A stretch of 64,000 bases of DNA, taken from NCBI GenBank assembly GCA_023101885.1, contig JALPQD010000075.1, positions 2,844,930-2,908,929 of the forward strand, given 5' to 3'. The notes below the pieces were generated by a model, which made no database searches, was not told the DNA's origin, and worked only from the letters and a program-made list of their open reading frames with translations. Each line of letters starts with the position of its first letter. Position 1 is the stretch's first letter. The position numbers and the translations under genes were made by a program. Origin of the DNA: Typhlomys cinereus (lineage: Eukaryota; Chordata; Mammalia; Rodentia; Platacanthomyidae). Positions 21,982-33,479 of this stretch are shown piece after piece.

Positions 21982-22004
21982 CTCTCTCTCTCTCTCTCTC
22001 TCTT
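21982..22004. repeat. (TC)n microsatellite
   Basis: Eleven pure TC units at the 3' (tail) side of the following minus-strand SINE. Confidence 0.9.
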
Positions 22005-22009
22005 TCTCT

Positions 22010-22350
22010 GTGTCTGTGGGAGTGCGTGTGTATGCATGTTCACATGTGTGTGTGACACATGTATGTATATGTGCTTGTGTGTATATAAGTTAGAAATTGC
22101 CATCTGGTGTCTTCCTGATTCCCTGTCCATTTCATATACTGAGGCAGGTCCCTTAATTGATTACAGAGCTTCTGATCAGCTAGGCTAGCCAGTCATCTTG
22201 CCTTAGGAAGCTTTTGTCTCTGCTTCCCATACGCCCATATAACCGACGACCACCACGCCTTCCTTTCACATGGGCTCTGGGGATTCGAACCCTGGTCCTT
22301 ACACTTGTACAGTAAGTACCTTATCCACTGAGTCGTTCCCCAGCCCTGCA
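22010..22350 (-). mobile_element. B3-type SINE
   Basis: The minus strand starts 'cagggctggggaacgactca' with B box 'gggttcgaatccccagagc'. The long B3 body includes 'tagctgatcagaag', and the TG-rich tail lies at 22010-22090. Confidence 0.7.
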
Positions 22351-22479
22351 TTCAAATCTTCTTCTCCAGGGCAATTCAGAAATTGCTATCGAACTAGCTC
22401 TGGTGTGGGGGACCCAGTTCCTGGCTTTGAGGGACCACTGGGAAAGCAACCAACACAGCCAGCCTTCTGAATGAGCTTT

Positions 22480-22870
22480 ATTGAGTTTTGGCCTCTCGCA
22501 ATATGTTTTTAATATACTATGTATGCTGTCTCTGAGTAAATCAGTAGGTGTGTTTTGAAATTAAATATTTGCTAAGGGCGAGGCTCTCCTCATGTTAAAT
22601 CATTGATAGCAAACTTCCCGGACACTGTATGAGACTTGGTGATATATGATTCTTGAGTGACCTGCCATTTATTAGACTTTATCTACCCATGAAATCCATT
22701 TCCAATTCCAACCCTATCTGCTCTGGGATTGCTTGCCAGAAGTCTGTTCCCACGTTGCTCCTTATTTCCGTGAAATATCTCGGGCTCCGCACCTTTCTCA
22801 AGGAGGCTGATGTAATCGAGAGTCTGATCCTTATCGCCGCTCACTTTCTTTGAAGGTACGGTCAAACTGG
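22480..22870. promoter_or_regulatory. Repeat-free stretch, candidate conserved non-coding element
   Basis: No repeat recognised. Includes 'gaaattaaatatttgc' and 'catttattagactttatc'. Conservation untested. Confidence 0.25.
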
Positions 22871-23084
22871 AAGTGCATCGCAGAGACACTGCGGCGCACT
22901 GGGGAGCATCGTGGTGACCCTGTGCTGCCCACCTCTTCCTGCCTAGCAGGAGGTGAGAAGCGGTGACTCCCTATTCCCTGGTCCCTTTGTCTAGGATCTG
23001 TGAGCAGAGACAGAAGCATCCCGGAAGCTGAATAGAAAACACTCCCCCCCCCCCCCAAGAGTTATTGGGCATCTTTCCATTTGA

Positions 23085-23350
23085 CCCCTGTGCGGTGACC
23101 CCCTGGCAATTAGAACTCATTTGCATGGCCTAGCAGGCCTCCGAGCCCCCAGGGGCTTCTGGGGTGTCCCCTCTGCACACAGGTGCCTGCTTCTGGCCGC
23201 TTGGGAGAGTCAGCTGGTGGGAGAGCTCTGGCTGGTCATTGCCTCTGTGTTCTCAACCTCTGTTCTTTCATGTCGAAGCAGCACTCCGGAGCGTTATAAA
23301 TATGTCAGCCTCTCTATTTTTATTTCCTAATTAATTCGGGAAAAGGAACA
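23085..23350. promoter_or_regulatory. Repeat-free stretch, candidate conserved non-coding element
   Basis: 'actcatttgcatggc' contains an octamer-like ATTTGCAT, and 'cctaattaattcgg' a TAATTA core. Immediately upstream lies a C-run near 23043-23056. Conservation untested. Confidence 0.3.
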
Positions 23351-23513
23351 GGAGATATCGTCGATGAAAGAGAAGAGGCAGGTAGGACTGAGGGTGGCGT
23401 GGAAGAAGGCGAGCAAAGGAACATGGGGTGTCCATCAATGTGGGGACTGCCCAAGACCCACAGTGCTTGGGAGGTTCTTGAATTTCTTGTTTTATTTACT
23501 TATTTCTTTGCGT

Positions 23514-23515
<2 letters not shown>

Positions 23516-23565
<50 letters not shown>

Positions 23566-23775
23566 CAGGATTTTGAGTGTGTGTGCCTGTAGAGGACCCG
23601 AGAGTCTCATCAGGAATCATCCTGGGTTGCTCTGTCTCCTTATTGCTTTGCTCTGGGTGTCCCAGGCTCTGGCTTCCAGGGCTGCAATCTTTCTGTGGGA
23701 TCTGGGGATCCGAATTCAGGTCCTTTTGCTTGTGTGACAAAAGCTTTAGAACCCCTGAGCCGTCTCTGCAGCTCT
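23516..23775 (-). mobile_element. tRNA-derived SINE with (TG)n tail
   Basis: The minus strand starts 'gagctgcagagacggctcag', with 'cggatccccagatccc' in the B-box region, and ends in the TG tract at 23518-23563. Frames of 60-82 codons here are SINE sequence. Confidence 0.85.
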
Positions 23776-23797
23776 GAACTTCTTACATTTGCTTGTT

Positions 23798-23938
23798 TGT
23801 TTTTTGAGACAGGGTCTCATTCTGTAGCACGGGCTGGAGTGGCATTCACAATATTGCCCAAACTTGTAGAGGTCTGCCTGTCTCGGCTTCCCAGGTACTG
23901 AGATTACAGATGGGCATCGCCATGCCAGCTTCCTGGAC
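23798..23938 (-). mobile_element. B1 SINE
   Basis: On plus, 'ttttttgagacagggtctca' and 'ctgagattacagatgggc' are the classical antisense B1/7SL phrases. Full-length or nearly so. Confidence 0.85.
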
Positions 23939-24413
23939 TATCTTGAAACTGGTTGGACTGATAAAAATGATGCGTCTAAACCCATCAAACTATGACAGGT
24001 TTATCTGTCTTCACAGCCTTATGGACAGAGATACCTCATTTTCCCACCTATGAAGGACAATATGAAGTTCCACATATATTAATTTTTAATCATTTGATTT
24101 TTTTTCTAGTTCTAATTACAAAATTATGTTCTCTGAGGACATTAGAACTAATGAACCCTTGGTCTTGATGATTCTAAATCATCTTTAGTTACGTTTAGAA
24201 CTGTGTTTAGTGATTTCAGAATCTGAATTAAATGAGCATTTCCCCTATTCTGTTGTTACTGAAAAGACAAAAATAATAGATATGGACCAATGGAAAGAGT
24301 TCTAAATTTAGAACAAAAACCCTAGTTCTACTTTTATGTTCCACCATTAGCTAACACATGTTTAGCAATCTTTTCACCTCCCTGATAATTTCTTTCTTTT
24401 CCCATTTTCTAAT
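23939..24413. other. AT-rich unclassified sequence
   Basis: No gene or repeat recognised. Confidence 0.35.
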
Positions 24414-24414
24414 A

Positions 24415-24752
24415 AATGTTTGGGGGCACATGTGTCTCATACATGTGCACATAACGCGTGTGCTTGTGGAGGCCCCAGGTGGATATTGGGAATCATCCTC
24501 CATCTCTCTTCTGCCTTATTCCTTTGAGGCAGGGATCTCTAGTCAAACCCAGAGCAAGGGTCTCTAATCGAACCCAGAGCTCATCCACAGGGCTAGTCTG
24601 ATTAGCCAGTTTGCTCTGGCAAGTCCCGGTTTTCATCTTCTCAGGCTGGAATTATAGGACTCACACTCGGTATTTTTCCATGGAAATCTGAGCTCTGGTC
24701 TTCTTGCTCTCACGGCAAGCGCTTCACTGCCGAGCTCTTTCCCCACCCTGAT
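24415..24752 (-). mobile_element. B3-type SINE with small internal duplication
   Basis: The minus strand starts 'agggtggggaaagagctcg', with a B-box phrase in 'agagctcagatttcc'. A roughly 23-bp near-repeat around 'tctctagtcaaacccagagc' (24536-24585) is tandemly duplicated. Confidence 0.65.
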
Positions 24753-24834
24753 CAAATAAATGATCTTCTTCCATGAAGAGAAGGAATGGAATCATAATGG
24801 CCGTGTAATTGTTAAAAATCTCTAAAATCTAAAA

Positions 24835-24930
24835 GACTTTTTTTTTCTGAGACAGGGGCTTTCCCTATAGACCACAATGGCCTAAATTTCCAGTGATCCT
24901 CTGGCCCCGGCTCCCTGCTTCCTGAGTCGT
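24835..24930 (-). mobile_element. B1 SINE fragment
   Basis: 'ttttctgagacaggggcttt' then 'cctaaatttccagtgatcct' fit antisense B1. Confidence 0.5.
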
Positions 24931-25211
24931 TCCACACTCTGGTGAACACTAGCTTTCTGCCCGCATGGGCATCTTCCCTTGAGTACCACTTCATGACCAG
25001 GTTTGTACTGTGTGGGACCCTCAGCAGTCAACACCATCGCTTGCTCTCGACAGATGCTGATGTTAGAATTGCTGCTGTCCGGCCTGTGCGCAGGGTCTCC
25101 AGTTTGTGCAGAGAGCTAGACTCTACAGTAAGGACCCAGGAACTGGCCAGAAGGGAAGAGCGACAGATGGAGGAGACCTGGCCAGAGAGCCACTTCTGTC
25201 ATGGTGTTCTG
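24931..25211. other. Unclassified sequence
   Basis: A 98-codon plus frame spans 24942-25238 and lacks motifs. Confidence 0.3.
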
Positions 25212-25320
25212 GGACGCCACTGTAATGTGCGTCTGTAATCTTAGCGCTCATGAGGAAGGGGTCTGAGGAGCGAGAGTTCAAGGCCAGCCTTGGCTATGCT
25301 GCATGGAACCTGCCTTGGGG
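25212..25320 (+). mobile_element. B1 SINE, 5' half
   Basis: 'gtctgtaatcttagcgctca' and 'gagagttcaaggccagcctt' are B1 landmarks. Confidence 0.65.
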
Positions 25321-25379
25321 GGAGGGGAGAGAGGGAGAGATGAAGAGGGGGGAATCAAGAGTTCCTTGGTCAAGAGATA

Positions 25380-25441
25380 AAAGGGGGAGGAGGAGGGAGA
25401 GAGTGACAGAGAGAGACAGAGAGAAACAGAGAGAAAGAGAC
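25380..25441. repeat. GA-rich tract
   Basis: Interrupted GA/GACA units after the B1 piece. Confidence 0.85.
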
Positions 25442-26017
25442 AAGGTCTTTGGAATTCCTGAAGGTCCTCCCCCACTGCTGGAATCACCCTGAGGGAACAC
25501 TCCTGCTGAGGAACTGACTCCAGTCCTCCCAGAGATAAGATGGCCAACTTTCCCATGAAGTGATTATGGAGACGAGCTCTCCATATCAAACAACTTGATC
25601 TCTAGCCCACATGGGCCCAAGAGCAACTGGGTTGGGCCCCAATGGGAATTAACCAATGGGAAAAAGCCAGTTTCCTGGGCTTGTCTAGGTGTATAAATAT
25701 ACCCAGCCCTGGCAACCATCTTTGGCGATCTAGCCCCTCATGAACCTTTAGTGCCATGAGTCCGTTTCCAGCCGCCTACTTCTCTTGGAGGCACTCCAGT
25801 GCCATGAGTCTGTCTCTTGTTCCTTGCTCCTCATGAATTCCATGCCTAGGCACTGTGAGTTCTCATGGGCTCCCTAGCCCCTCATGGCTCTCTAGTGCCA
25901 TGAGCTCTGTTTCATTTCTGCTTCTCGTGGAGGCGCCCTAGCTCCTCACAGCACTCCACATGTGGAGTCTGTGAGTTCCAACCTTTCTCTTTTCTAATAA
26001 ACTCTACCTTAATTCTC

Positions 26018-26018
<1 letters not shown>
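25442..26018 (+). mobile_element. Candidate solo LTR (endogenous retrovirus)
   Basis: In order: a CCAAT box ('aaccaatggg', 25651-25660), a TATA box ('gtataaatat', 25691-25700), a repeat-rich segment with 'tagtgccatgag' units about 144 bp apart (25731 and 25875), and AATAAA at 25996-26001. Promoter then poly(A) signal is LTR-like. Both sides are GA tracts, but I find no clear target duplication and no retroviral gene. Ends are estimates. Confidence 0.5.

Positions 26019-26019
<1 letters not shown>

Positions 26020-26066
<47 letters not shown>
26020..26066. repeat. (GA)n microsatellite
   Basis: Nearly pure GA, on the 3' side of the LTR-like segment. Confidence 0.95.
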
Positions 26067-26067
<1 letters not shown>

Positions 26068-26140
26068 AGGAGAGTTCAAAGCCAGCCTAGGCTACATTGA
26101 ACTTTGTTTCAGAGAGACTGGATGGCAGGGATGGGGGAAG
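26067..26140 (+). mobile_element. B1 SINE fragment
   Basis: 'gttcaaagccagcctaggct' with 'tgtttcagagagact' at its 3' side. Confidence 0.6.
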
Positions 26141-26499
26141 TAGAGCATTATGAGGAAGAAACTGATTTTAGGGACATTCCTTTGACTGCCATATCAGTCA
26201 CTTTACTTGTTCTGGATCCTTCTTCGTTTTCAGCCACACCTATTTTATTTACCTTCCTCTTCGCCTCACAAATATGAACAAGTCTGAATATTGTCTCTTC
26301 CCCCGCCCCAGCAGACTGGATACAATTACCACACCACGTCATGGTGCCCTGGAAGATTTTAACTCTATTACTAAAAATGCATTTCTGCCTTAAGCTCAGG
26401 TCCCAAACCATTCTTTTTTTTTTTTTTTTTTTCTTTTTGACAAAGCAAAATAGTAAAGGCAGTGTTTGGTGATGTTAAACGCTAAGCCTTTGTTGTATT

Positions 26500-26790
26500 T
26501 TTTTTTTTTTGAAAAAAATTTTTAAGTTATTTCCTCTCCATAGGAAAGTAAAGAAATCGTGATAAAATAATAATTAAATGCTGACAGCACTACATTTCTC
26601 CCCAGCATGAGCTGGCAGTGGTTTCCCACCACAGCATTAGGTCATTTGAAGAAAGAAAAAGTCTGATTAAATACCTCCGCAGGCCTTTCTGATTAGCCGT
26701 TCTTAAAAGAGCCCGTGACAGTAATGAAAGGGTGTAATTTGACAGCCACAATTTACTTTTGGGGAAAAAAAAGGTAAAATGGCAGAGTGT
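26500..26790. promoter_or_regulatory. Repeat-free stretch, candidate conserved non-coding element
   Basis: No repeat recognised. Has 'taataattaaatgctgac', 'cagcattaggtcatttgaag' and 'tgattagccgttc'. Conservation untested. Confidence 0.3.
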
Positions 26791-27921
26791 GGCTACGTGG
26801 GGTTTCCACAGGGATCCTTGTTGGTCTTTACCAGTGAGGCTCGTGTTACCAATCAGGATTTCTAACTATTCCCAGTCAGTGAGATGGAGCGAGTGGGGTG
26901 TTCTGGGCTAAGGCTGGGTCTTCCTTTCCTTTTCTCTGTCTTTGTCTTGCATGGGGTTAAATGACCTTGAGGCAAGCAGGTTTGGGGAAGGAAGTGTCCT
27001 CGCCTGGACCCTGCACTCCCGCCTCGCAGGCTGCGGATTTGCCTTTGTGCATCTGGACCTCACAGCATCCCTTTGTATTAACTCGCTGCAGCGTGAGGGC
27101 TGCAGGCCAGCGTTCTGTGACATATGGTGAACCAGCCACCGGCGCACATGCTCGCTCTCTCTTTCTCTCTCTTTGAGCTTTCTCCTTGAATTCTGCCTGG
27201 GACCATGGAGTTTCTGGAGTTGGTTTTCAACTTTTCAGCCCCTGGAATGGTCTTACTTGCAGCACAGATTTGTGAGCATGAGGCATCTTTAGCTTCTGAT
27301 GTGATGAAATGAGGGAGTTGCAAACTTACAAAGGCCCAAGGGTTATTGCCACGCAAATCCTTCATTTTAGAGACCAGGATCCTTGGATCAAAGTGGTTAC
27401 CTTGACAGGGCCTTGCAGAATGGAGCCCAGAACTCAACTCCTCCAAGTCTCAGAGGAGCCTGGATCTAGCCTTTAATGTCACACTTGACGCGCGTGGAAG
27501 GGACGTCACGTGTGGGCGCTGCAGATGGAGCAGCGGAAAGCAGCACATTCATTTTCACCTGGTCCCAGAGGCCAGAAGTTCAGGATGAAGGTGTAGGGTG
27601 GATCCTGGGGAGAGCGGCCCGTGCTTTTTCCTTTAGCTTCTGGTTTGCCGACAACTCTGTTGGATTGGTTTTAGCTTTTCCAAAATACCCAAGAAAGCAA
27701 CAGTGCCAAGAAGGTCTCTCTGGTCTCCGTGTCTGGGGGATTTGGTCCATGGTCTGCTCGGGCAGAACATGATGGCGGTGGGAGCCAGTGCTGGGGGCTG
27801 CTCTTCGCTTCTTGATGGACAGGAAGCAAGGCAGGAACCCGAGCCAGATGTGGCTCCAAATGCCTGCTGTGAGTGACATACTTTCCTCATCTCTGTCCCG
27901 CCTCTAAAGTTTCCGCAACCA
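26791..27921. other. Unclassified sequence
   Basis: No repeat or gene recognised. Frames of 60-122 codons on both strands overlap one another and lack motifs. Confidence 0.35.
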
Positions 27922-28201
27922 GGGGCTGGAGAGGTAGCTCAGGGGTTAAGCCTCTGCCTTGCAGCAGAGGGTCCTGAGTTCGGATCCTAGACCCCACGTA
28001 TAGACTGCCTGGCGGAAGCGGGGGGGGGCTGCATTTCTGGTCCTGGTAGGGCGGAGCCTGTGAATCCCGTTGCAGAGTAAACAGGAGGTGAAAGGTGATC
28101 CATGGGGGTTCCCGAATTCGCCCGTGGTTCTATACACACACATAAATACACACATGCACACACGCATAATTGAATAAATAATAAATAATAAAAAAAGTTA
28201 G
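27922..28201 (+). mobile_element. tRNA-derived SINE, young subfamily, exact target-site duplication
   Basis: Head 'gggctggagaggtagctcag', 'ctagaccccacgtatagac', 'ggcggaagcggggg', 'gtagggcggagcctgtgaat', CA tail and A-rich end. The 14-bp direct repeat 'agtttccgcaacca' flanks it (27908-27921 and 28202-28215) with no mismatch. Confidence 0.95.
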
Positions 28202-28494
28202 AGTTTCCGCAACCACCTCAGAGAGTGCCACCAGTTGTGGACCAAATATTTAAACACGTGACTCTGAGAGGGATGCCTCAAAGTCAAACACTTCTGCATT
28301 CCTAAGCTAATAGCAGCATCTCTCCACTCCCATCTTCACCCATCTCTTCTTCCTTCTTGTCTCTGTCTGTGATTCTTTTCTTCTGTGAGGACACCTGTCA
28401 TACAGGCTTTAGCGCCTACCTTATACCATTTCAATCAATCGCCCTCCATGATCTTATTTCTGGCCAGTTCACAACCGAGCATTAAAGCCTATTG

Positions 28495-28905
28495 TGGCCT
28501 GTCTGCATGTTGCCAATAAATTCACAACCAGCAGTTTAGGGGAACAAGGGGGTTTTATTCTTGCTTATGATTCTCAACGCATAGCTCACACCAACACCAG
28601 GAGCCAAGAGAACTGGCCAGACCCTAGCCAGAGAGATCTCTGAGAGAGGAGCAAACCTACTTGCCAGGTCGCAAGTCTTCTAAAGTCTTCCGAAGTATGC
28701 CAAGTACGATGCAGTTCCCTTCATCTTATCTACCTGCCAGGAGATGAGCCCACCACCCTGGGCTGAGTCTTCCCACATCAGTGAGATCCTCTCCTGCGAG
28801 GCTGCTTAGGCATTCCTTAATTATCAGTTCTTCATAGATGTGCCCGGAGTTCAGCCTTCGGTCGTTGAATTGACTCCTGTATATCTAACTGGCACAGTGT
28901 ACTTC
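28495..28905 (-). mobile_element. URR1-family-like repeat
   Basis: 'gccaataaattcacaaccag', 'gggggttttattcttgctta', 'gctgagtcttcccacatcag' and 'tatatctaactggcacag'. It aligns with 40.5 kb (same order) and with the opposite-strand copies at 53-55 kb. Confidence 0.6.
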
Positions 28906-29214
28906 AGCAGAATCTTGGAGGTGGGGGCACAATTCACTGCAGAGCAGGTAGGCTTGGGTCAGGTTTTCCAGGGAGGGGTTTTGGAGACACTTCCTTGCAG
29001 CGAGTCCTCCTCACCTTCAAGTGTACTTGAAGAGCATGTTCTATCTTCAGACTTCTGTCACGTGAGGAACTTGAGTCCCTTCGTTCATTATTAATGATGG
29101 TGATGTGTAGCTTTCGCTTTTAGCACACAGGGAGAGCATGCCAATCAAGCCAGGCTTAATCCTAAGGACAGATAAAGATGGAAACAACTCTAAGCCTGCT
29201 CAGGTTGTGGCGGT
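28906..29214. other. Unclassified sequence
   Basis: No gene or repeat recognised. Confidence 0.3.
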
Positions 29215-29420
29215 CTCTGGGACTCCCAAAGAGTCGCGAACGTTCTTCTGTTTGGAAAGTTGGTTCTGTTTATTTTTACATTTATCCTAGAATTGTTCGG
29301 CATTTGGAATAATTACCAGTTACGCAATAATTTATGCTATACTGCTTATTCTATGACAGTTTGCTCAGCAAGTAATTAATCCTCCCTTTCTCCTTCACTG
29401 TTATTTTTTTCATCCTTAAA
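29215..29420. promoter_or_regulatory. Repeat-free stretch, candidate conserved non-coding element
   Basis: 'ataattaccagttacgcaat' and 'agcaagtaattaatcctccc' carry TAATTA-type cores. Conservation untested. Confidence 0.25.
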
Positions 29421-29449
29421 TTCACCCCCTAAGAAGCTTAACCATTTAA

Positions 29450-29735
29450 AGTTTTTATTATTGATCGATGTATTGGGTGTGCATGTGGCACATGTATGGG
29501 GGTCTGAAGATGGCACTGGGGAGTCACCTGCCTCCATCCATTTGGCCTGAGGTCCCCAGTGCTGTGCTGCAGCTCCATCCTTGCTGGCCTTTGAGTTTCT
29601 GGACAGTCAGCCTGTCTCTGCCTCCCATTTCCCTGCAGGAGTCCAGGGATACAGACACACGCCATCTTTTATGTGTGTTCTGGACATTGTGCAAGCAAGT
29701 GCTCTTACCAGCTGGGCCATTTCACCAGCCCAAGC
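29450..29735 (-). mobile_element. B3-type SINE
   Basis: The minus strand starts 'gggctggtgaaatggcccag', then 'agcacttgcttgcacaatgt'. A degraded TG-rich tail lies near 29470. Confidence 0.65.
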
Positions 29736-30261
29736 TTGACCATTGTAACTTCTGGTCAAAATGCACTAGGTGCCCATTTCCTGACATCCTTGTGTCCTGC
29801 ATTTGCCCCACGGAGTCTTTCATAGATCTCCCGAAGTCTACCATATACCTAGAAACCATCATCTACCATCCTTTGCTCTGGGCTCTTCTCGCTGCCATCT
29901 GAAGTGAGGTTCCTTTTCCTGTGTCTCCATCTGCCACACCCAGTCCCCAAAGTTTTGCGTCCATCACCCACCCTTCCCTTCCGGGTGGGAAGAGGTTACC
30001 TCCTGAGCCCTCCAGATGTCTGGCCTGGACCTCATTAGGATCTCCGGGTTCTGCTGTGCATGAGTGCGTTGTCATCTGTGGAAGTAGTGGAGCTGCCTTC
30101 TGCTCAAGGTTCTGCCATCGCTGTTTATAGGGAAGTCTGCTGCCTATGTGGTTCTGAGAATCCCATGGGTTAGAATATCTATCAGAACTATTCGAAACTT
30201 ACCTGTGAAAGGTACTTCATGTAGACTTTACAGGTCTACCTGTAAAATGGACATTTTTTTT

Positions 30262-30262
<1 letters not shown>
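29736..30262. other. Unclassified sequence
   Basis: No repeat or gene recognised. Confidence 0.35.
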
Positions 30263-30264
<2 letters not shown>

Positions 30265-30308
<44 letters not shown>

Positions 30309-30520
30309 GAGAGAGAGAGAGGAGGGAGAGAGCACTGTATGTCCCTGTGGAGGCACAAGGGTGACTTCAGAAATCATCCTGGTTTGCTCTACCTCCTTTT
30401 TGCTTTGCTCTGGGAAACCAGAGCAGGAAGTGCAGTCCGCTACCATTTCCGCTACATGGGATCTGGAATCTGAACTCAGGAACTTCTGCTTCTTAACCCC
30501 TGAGCCATCTCTCCTGCTTT
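30265..30520 (-). mobile_element. tRNA-derived SINE with (TG)n(GA)n tail
   Basis: Head on minus near 30500 ('caggagagatggctcagg'), tail of TG units (30265-30306) then GA (30308-30325). Confidence 0.85.
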
Positions 30521-31618
30521 TTACTTTTATTTCTGTGGAGTTCATGCATGAATATAATAAATTTGAGTCTTATTACTCAATCCCATCCCCCTCCTTTTCT
30601 TATTGTAAGTATCCTCACATAATGCTGTTGACCACTGGACATATCTTGTAGTGCTTTGGGGAGACCCCACCCCCTCCTTCATTATCACATGATTGAGAAA
30701 TGAGGTATTGAAGGTGCCCAAAACTATCGGGGTTAATTTAGGTCACTGTGAGGCCTTTCTCCTTTGTCGCCCGCCTTCCTTCCTCTTCTGCCTACACAGG
30801 TGGGGCCGTTCTGCCTTGTGCCTGTCCGAGTCAGAATGTGTGACCTCAGTCACAGTTGATGTTCAGCCAGAAGCCACCACACCGACACGGTCTTACCCGT
30901 CATGTGTGGCCAGAGTCCTTCAGTTGTTACGATCCATTCAGATCACTTCTGTTGGAAAGTTCTGAACTAGGCCACAAAACAGGGTGAAAAGAGTCTCTAG
31001 TCTCATCTTATCTCCCAGTTGGGAGATTTCTTGAGAAAGTCAATTATCTCTTCTGGGTGCTTCTCCCAGTACCTAGTTGGCCTTGTGTTGCACGTTCGGT
31101 AGACAGTAGTCGACTTTGGTTTTATTTTACATATCCTCAGTGAGAACAAAAGGCAAATCATCGGGGAGCAAGTTATTCTAGCTGAGTTAGGTTCATTTTC
31201 GGACCGTAACCACAGGTCATTATAAAGGCTTGAGACACTTATAAACTGGCCTCGGTGTCGATCTTTAAGTCGGTGACAAAGATTTGCGGTTCACAGAGTT
31301 GTGGATTCCAGGGTTGGGTCTTGCTTGGGCATCATGCAAGAAAGGCTAGCCCAGCAGACCATGTCCTTGGTGGACACCCACCCCACATCACCACTTCTCC
31401 CAAAATCTGGTGATTTTAGTAACCGTCTCCAACCTTCTTGCTGTTGCTTCTGCGTCCTAGGGCCGAGTCCCCTGTGGTTTACTTCCTGTGGCGTGGTGAA
31501 GAGGAACTTTGATCCTGGATGCCGTGCCATGGAGACATTCTGATGTTTATGTTACACAACATAAGATCCACGGCTGCTTGTTAGTTAGTTGGTTGAATGG
31601 TTGTTTATTTTACTAGTT
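30521..31618. other. Unclassified sequence
   Basis: No repeat or gene recognised. Frames here of 79-96 codons have no motif. Confidence 0.35.
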
Positions 31619-31621
31619 TTG

Positions 31622-31805
31622 TTTTGAGACAGGGACTTGGTGTATTAGACTCTCCAATTCATTTGAACTCACAATGTAACTGAGGGTGATCTCGAACTTC
31701 TGATCCTCCTGCTTCCACTTCCAAGGCTGGGAAGACACATTCGGTTTATGCAGTGCTAGGCTCGAACCTAGGTCTTCCGGCCTGCTAAGGCAAGCACTCC
31801 ATCCA
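31622..31805 (-). mobile_element. B4 SINE (ID head plus B1 body)
   Basis: The minus strand reads an ID-like head ('ggagtgcttgccttagcagg', 'cctaggttcgagcctagc'), then a B1-type body ending in the antisense 'ttttgttttgagacaggg' on plus. This order is B4. Confidence 0.7.
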
Positions 31806-32508
31806 CACTCACAGAGTTATCATGCTTTTTGCTATTTTTGGACAAGTAGGCAAGACTGAAGTGATACGCTGGAAATTTGACGTCAGGCGGAGTCCAAGGT
31901 TACTCAGACGTAGGTGGGCTGCCTATATGTATGTGTCTTCTCGGTCAGGTTCATGGAAGTCAGTGAGTGGTGCAGCTGGTCGTGCTGACACGTTTCCTCT
32001 CCGGCTGTTTCCAGAGCCCGCCCTAGCTGCACTGACAGACACCTGCCTGGCCTGCGTCCTCCTCTGCCCAAATCCCACACCTTCCCCGACGCCTTCCCTG
32101 AGCAATGGCCCATCTCCAAGTCTTGGGACTGTTGTGACCTGAGGTCAAGTGTGAAGAGCTTAGATCTCTTAGTCCTCATTGACTAGTCTGGCCTTGACTT
32201 TGTGTCTAAGTGAAGACTTTCAGTAAGTCTTCAAACTGGGGCTCAAATACCTACCTTGTGCCTAGAGCAAACTTCCTATCTTAGTTACCTGCCTGAAAAT
32301 CCCAGGAGCTAGGACCCCATATTAAACCTGCCCTGACCACAGAGCAGTGCCTGTGCCAATCAGTGCCAGTCTGGGGTAGGGGCCATGCTTGATTGACAGC
32401 CACTCCCTTTGGTTTTTGTAATTACTCCCTCAGTGACCCTTTCCTTGGTTCGCTCATCATGCCAGAACTTTCTGTTTACTGGCTTTTACCACCTTTTCAT
32501 CTGTACTA
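31806..32508. other. Unclassified sequence
   Basis: No repeat or gene recognised. Confidence 0.35.
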
Positions 32509-32510
32509 TT

Positions 32511-32678
32511 GTGTGTATGTATGTGTAGTGTATGCATATGCGTGGATGTGTGCGTGTGTGTGGGTGTATGTGGTATATATGTGCATGCATGAGTGTGTGT
32601 AGTACATGAATGTGCACATGCACGTGCGCATGTGTGTGCGCGTGCATGTGCGTGTGTGCGTGCGTGTGTGTGTGTGTG

Positions 32679-32715
<37 letters not shown>

Positions 32716-32945
32716 TGTATACCATTGAATATGTACCTATGAGCCCTAGGGTGACATCAAGAATCATCCTGTCTTGCTTTACCACCTTAACGCTTTGCTC
32801 TGGACTTTCCAAGCTCTGCTTTCCAGGATCAGAATTTCAAGCTACCACCATATCTGCCTGTCATTTTTTTTTTTTTTAAATGGAATCCGAACTCAGGTCC
32901 CTGGAAGGCAAAAAGCTTTAACTCTTGAACCATTGCTCCAGCCCT
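32511..32945 (-). mobile_element. tRNA-derived SINE with ~200-bp degenerate TG tail
   Basis: The SINE head is on minus near 32945 ('gggctggagcaatggttcaa'). The tail is TG/TGCA-rich across 32511-32717. Frames of 69-108 codons here are repeat-encoded. Confidence 0.8.
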
Positions 32946-32954
32946 CACTTTGGT

Positions 32955-33055
32955 TTTATCATGCAGTCCTCAGTGTGACCTCAAATTCACTCCCCTGCCT
33001 CTGAGTCCCGAGCGCTGGGATGCCAGACATGCTATCCACGGCTGGCACCAAAGCT
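32955..33055 (-). mobile_element. B1 SINE fragment
   Basis: 'gacctcaaattcactcccct' and 'ccgagcgctgggatgccaga' on plus are antisense B1. Confidence 0.65.
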
Positions 33056-33478
33056 CTAGTAGAGACCAGATCCCGCGGGGCTGGCAGAGTTCATGAGGTT
33101 CCAAATCCAAGGCCGAATCTCGTCAGAGCTGAAAAGTAGCAGACGCATGTGACTTGGGACCTTCTCTTCTCTTGGGTGCGTTCTGTGTTCTCTCCTGAGG
33201 TTTCTTCCTCTGCCCCTTTGTAGAAGTGGGGGCATCTGTGTTCCATTCAGTGTTAGGCTCCTTGACCCTCGGAGGTTAAAGATGTGCTTATTCTTTCTTT
33301 GTTCTTCTCCAACACTAGCATCCCTCCCTCCTGGTAAGAAAGGGCGATACATTCATGATACACACAGGCTCAGAGTTATCTTTCAGCTTTGATCCGAATG
33401 AAAAAACGAGAACAAATTAGCTTTATATATACCTTACTTGTTTTCGTTGTATTGTTGGTTTTGGGTGTTTGCTTACTA
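33056..33478. other. Unclassified sequence
   Basis: No repeat or gene recognised. Confidence 0.3.
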
Positions 33479-33479
33479 A

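Noticed and set aside
21490..22188. 232-codon plus frame
   Set aside because: Crosses TG, TC and antisense B3 SINE sequence, with Cys/Val/Met runs from the repeats. No domain.
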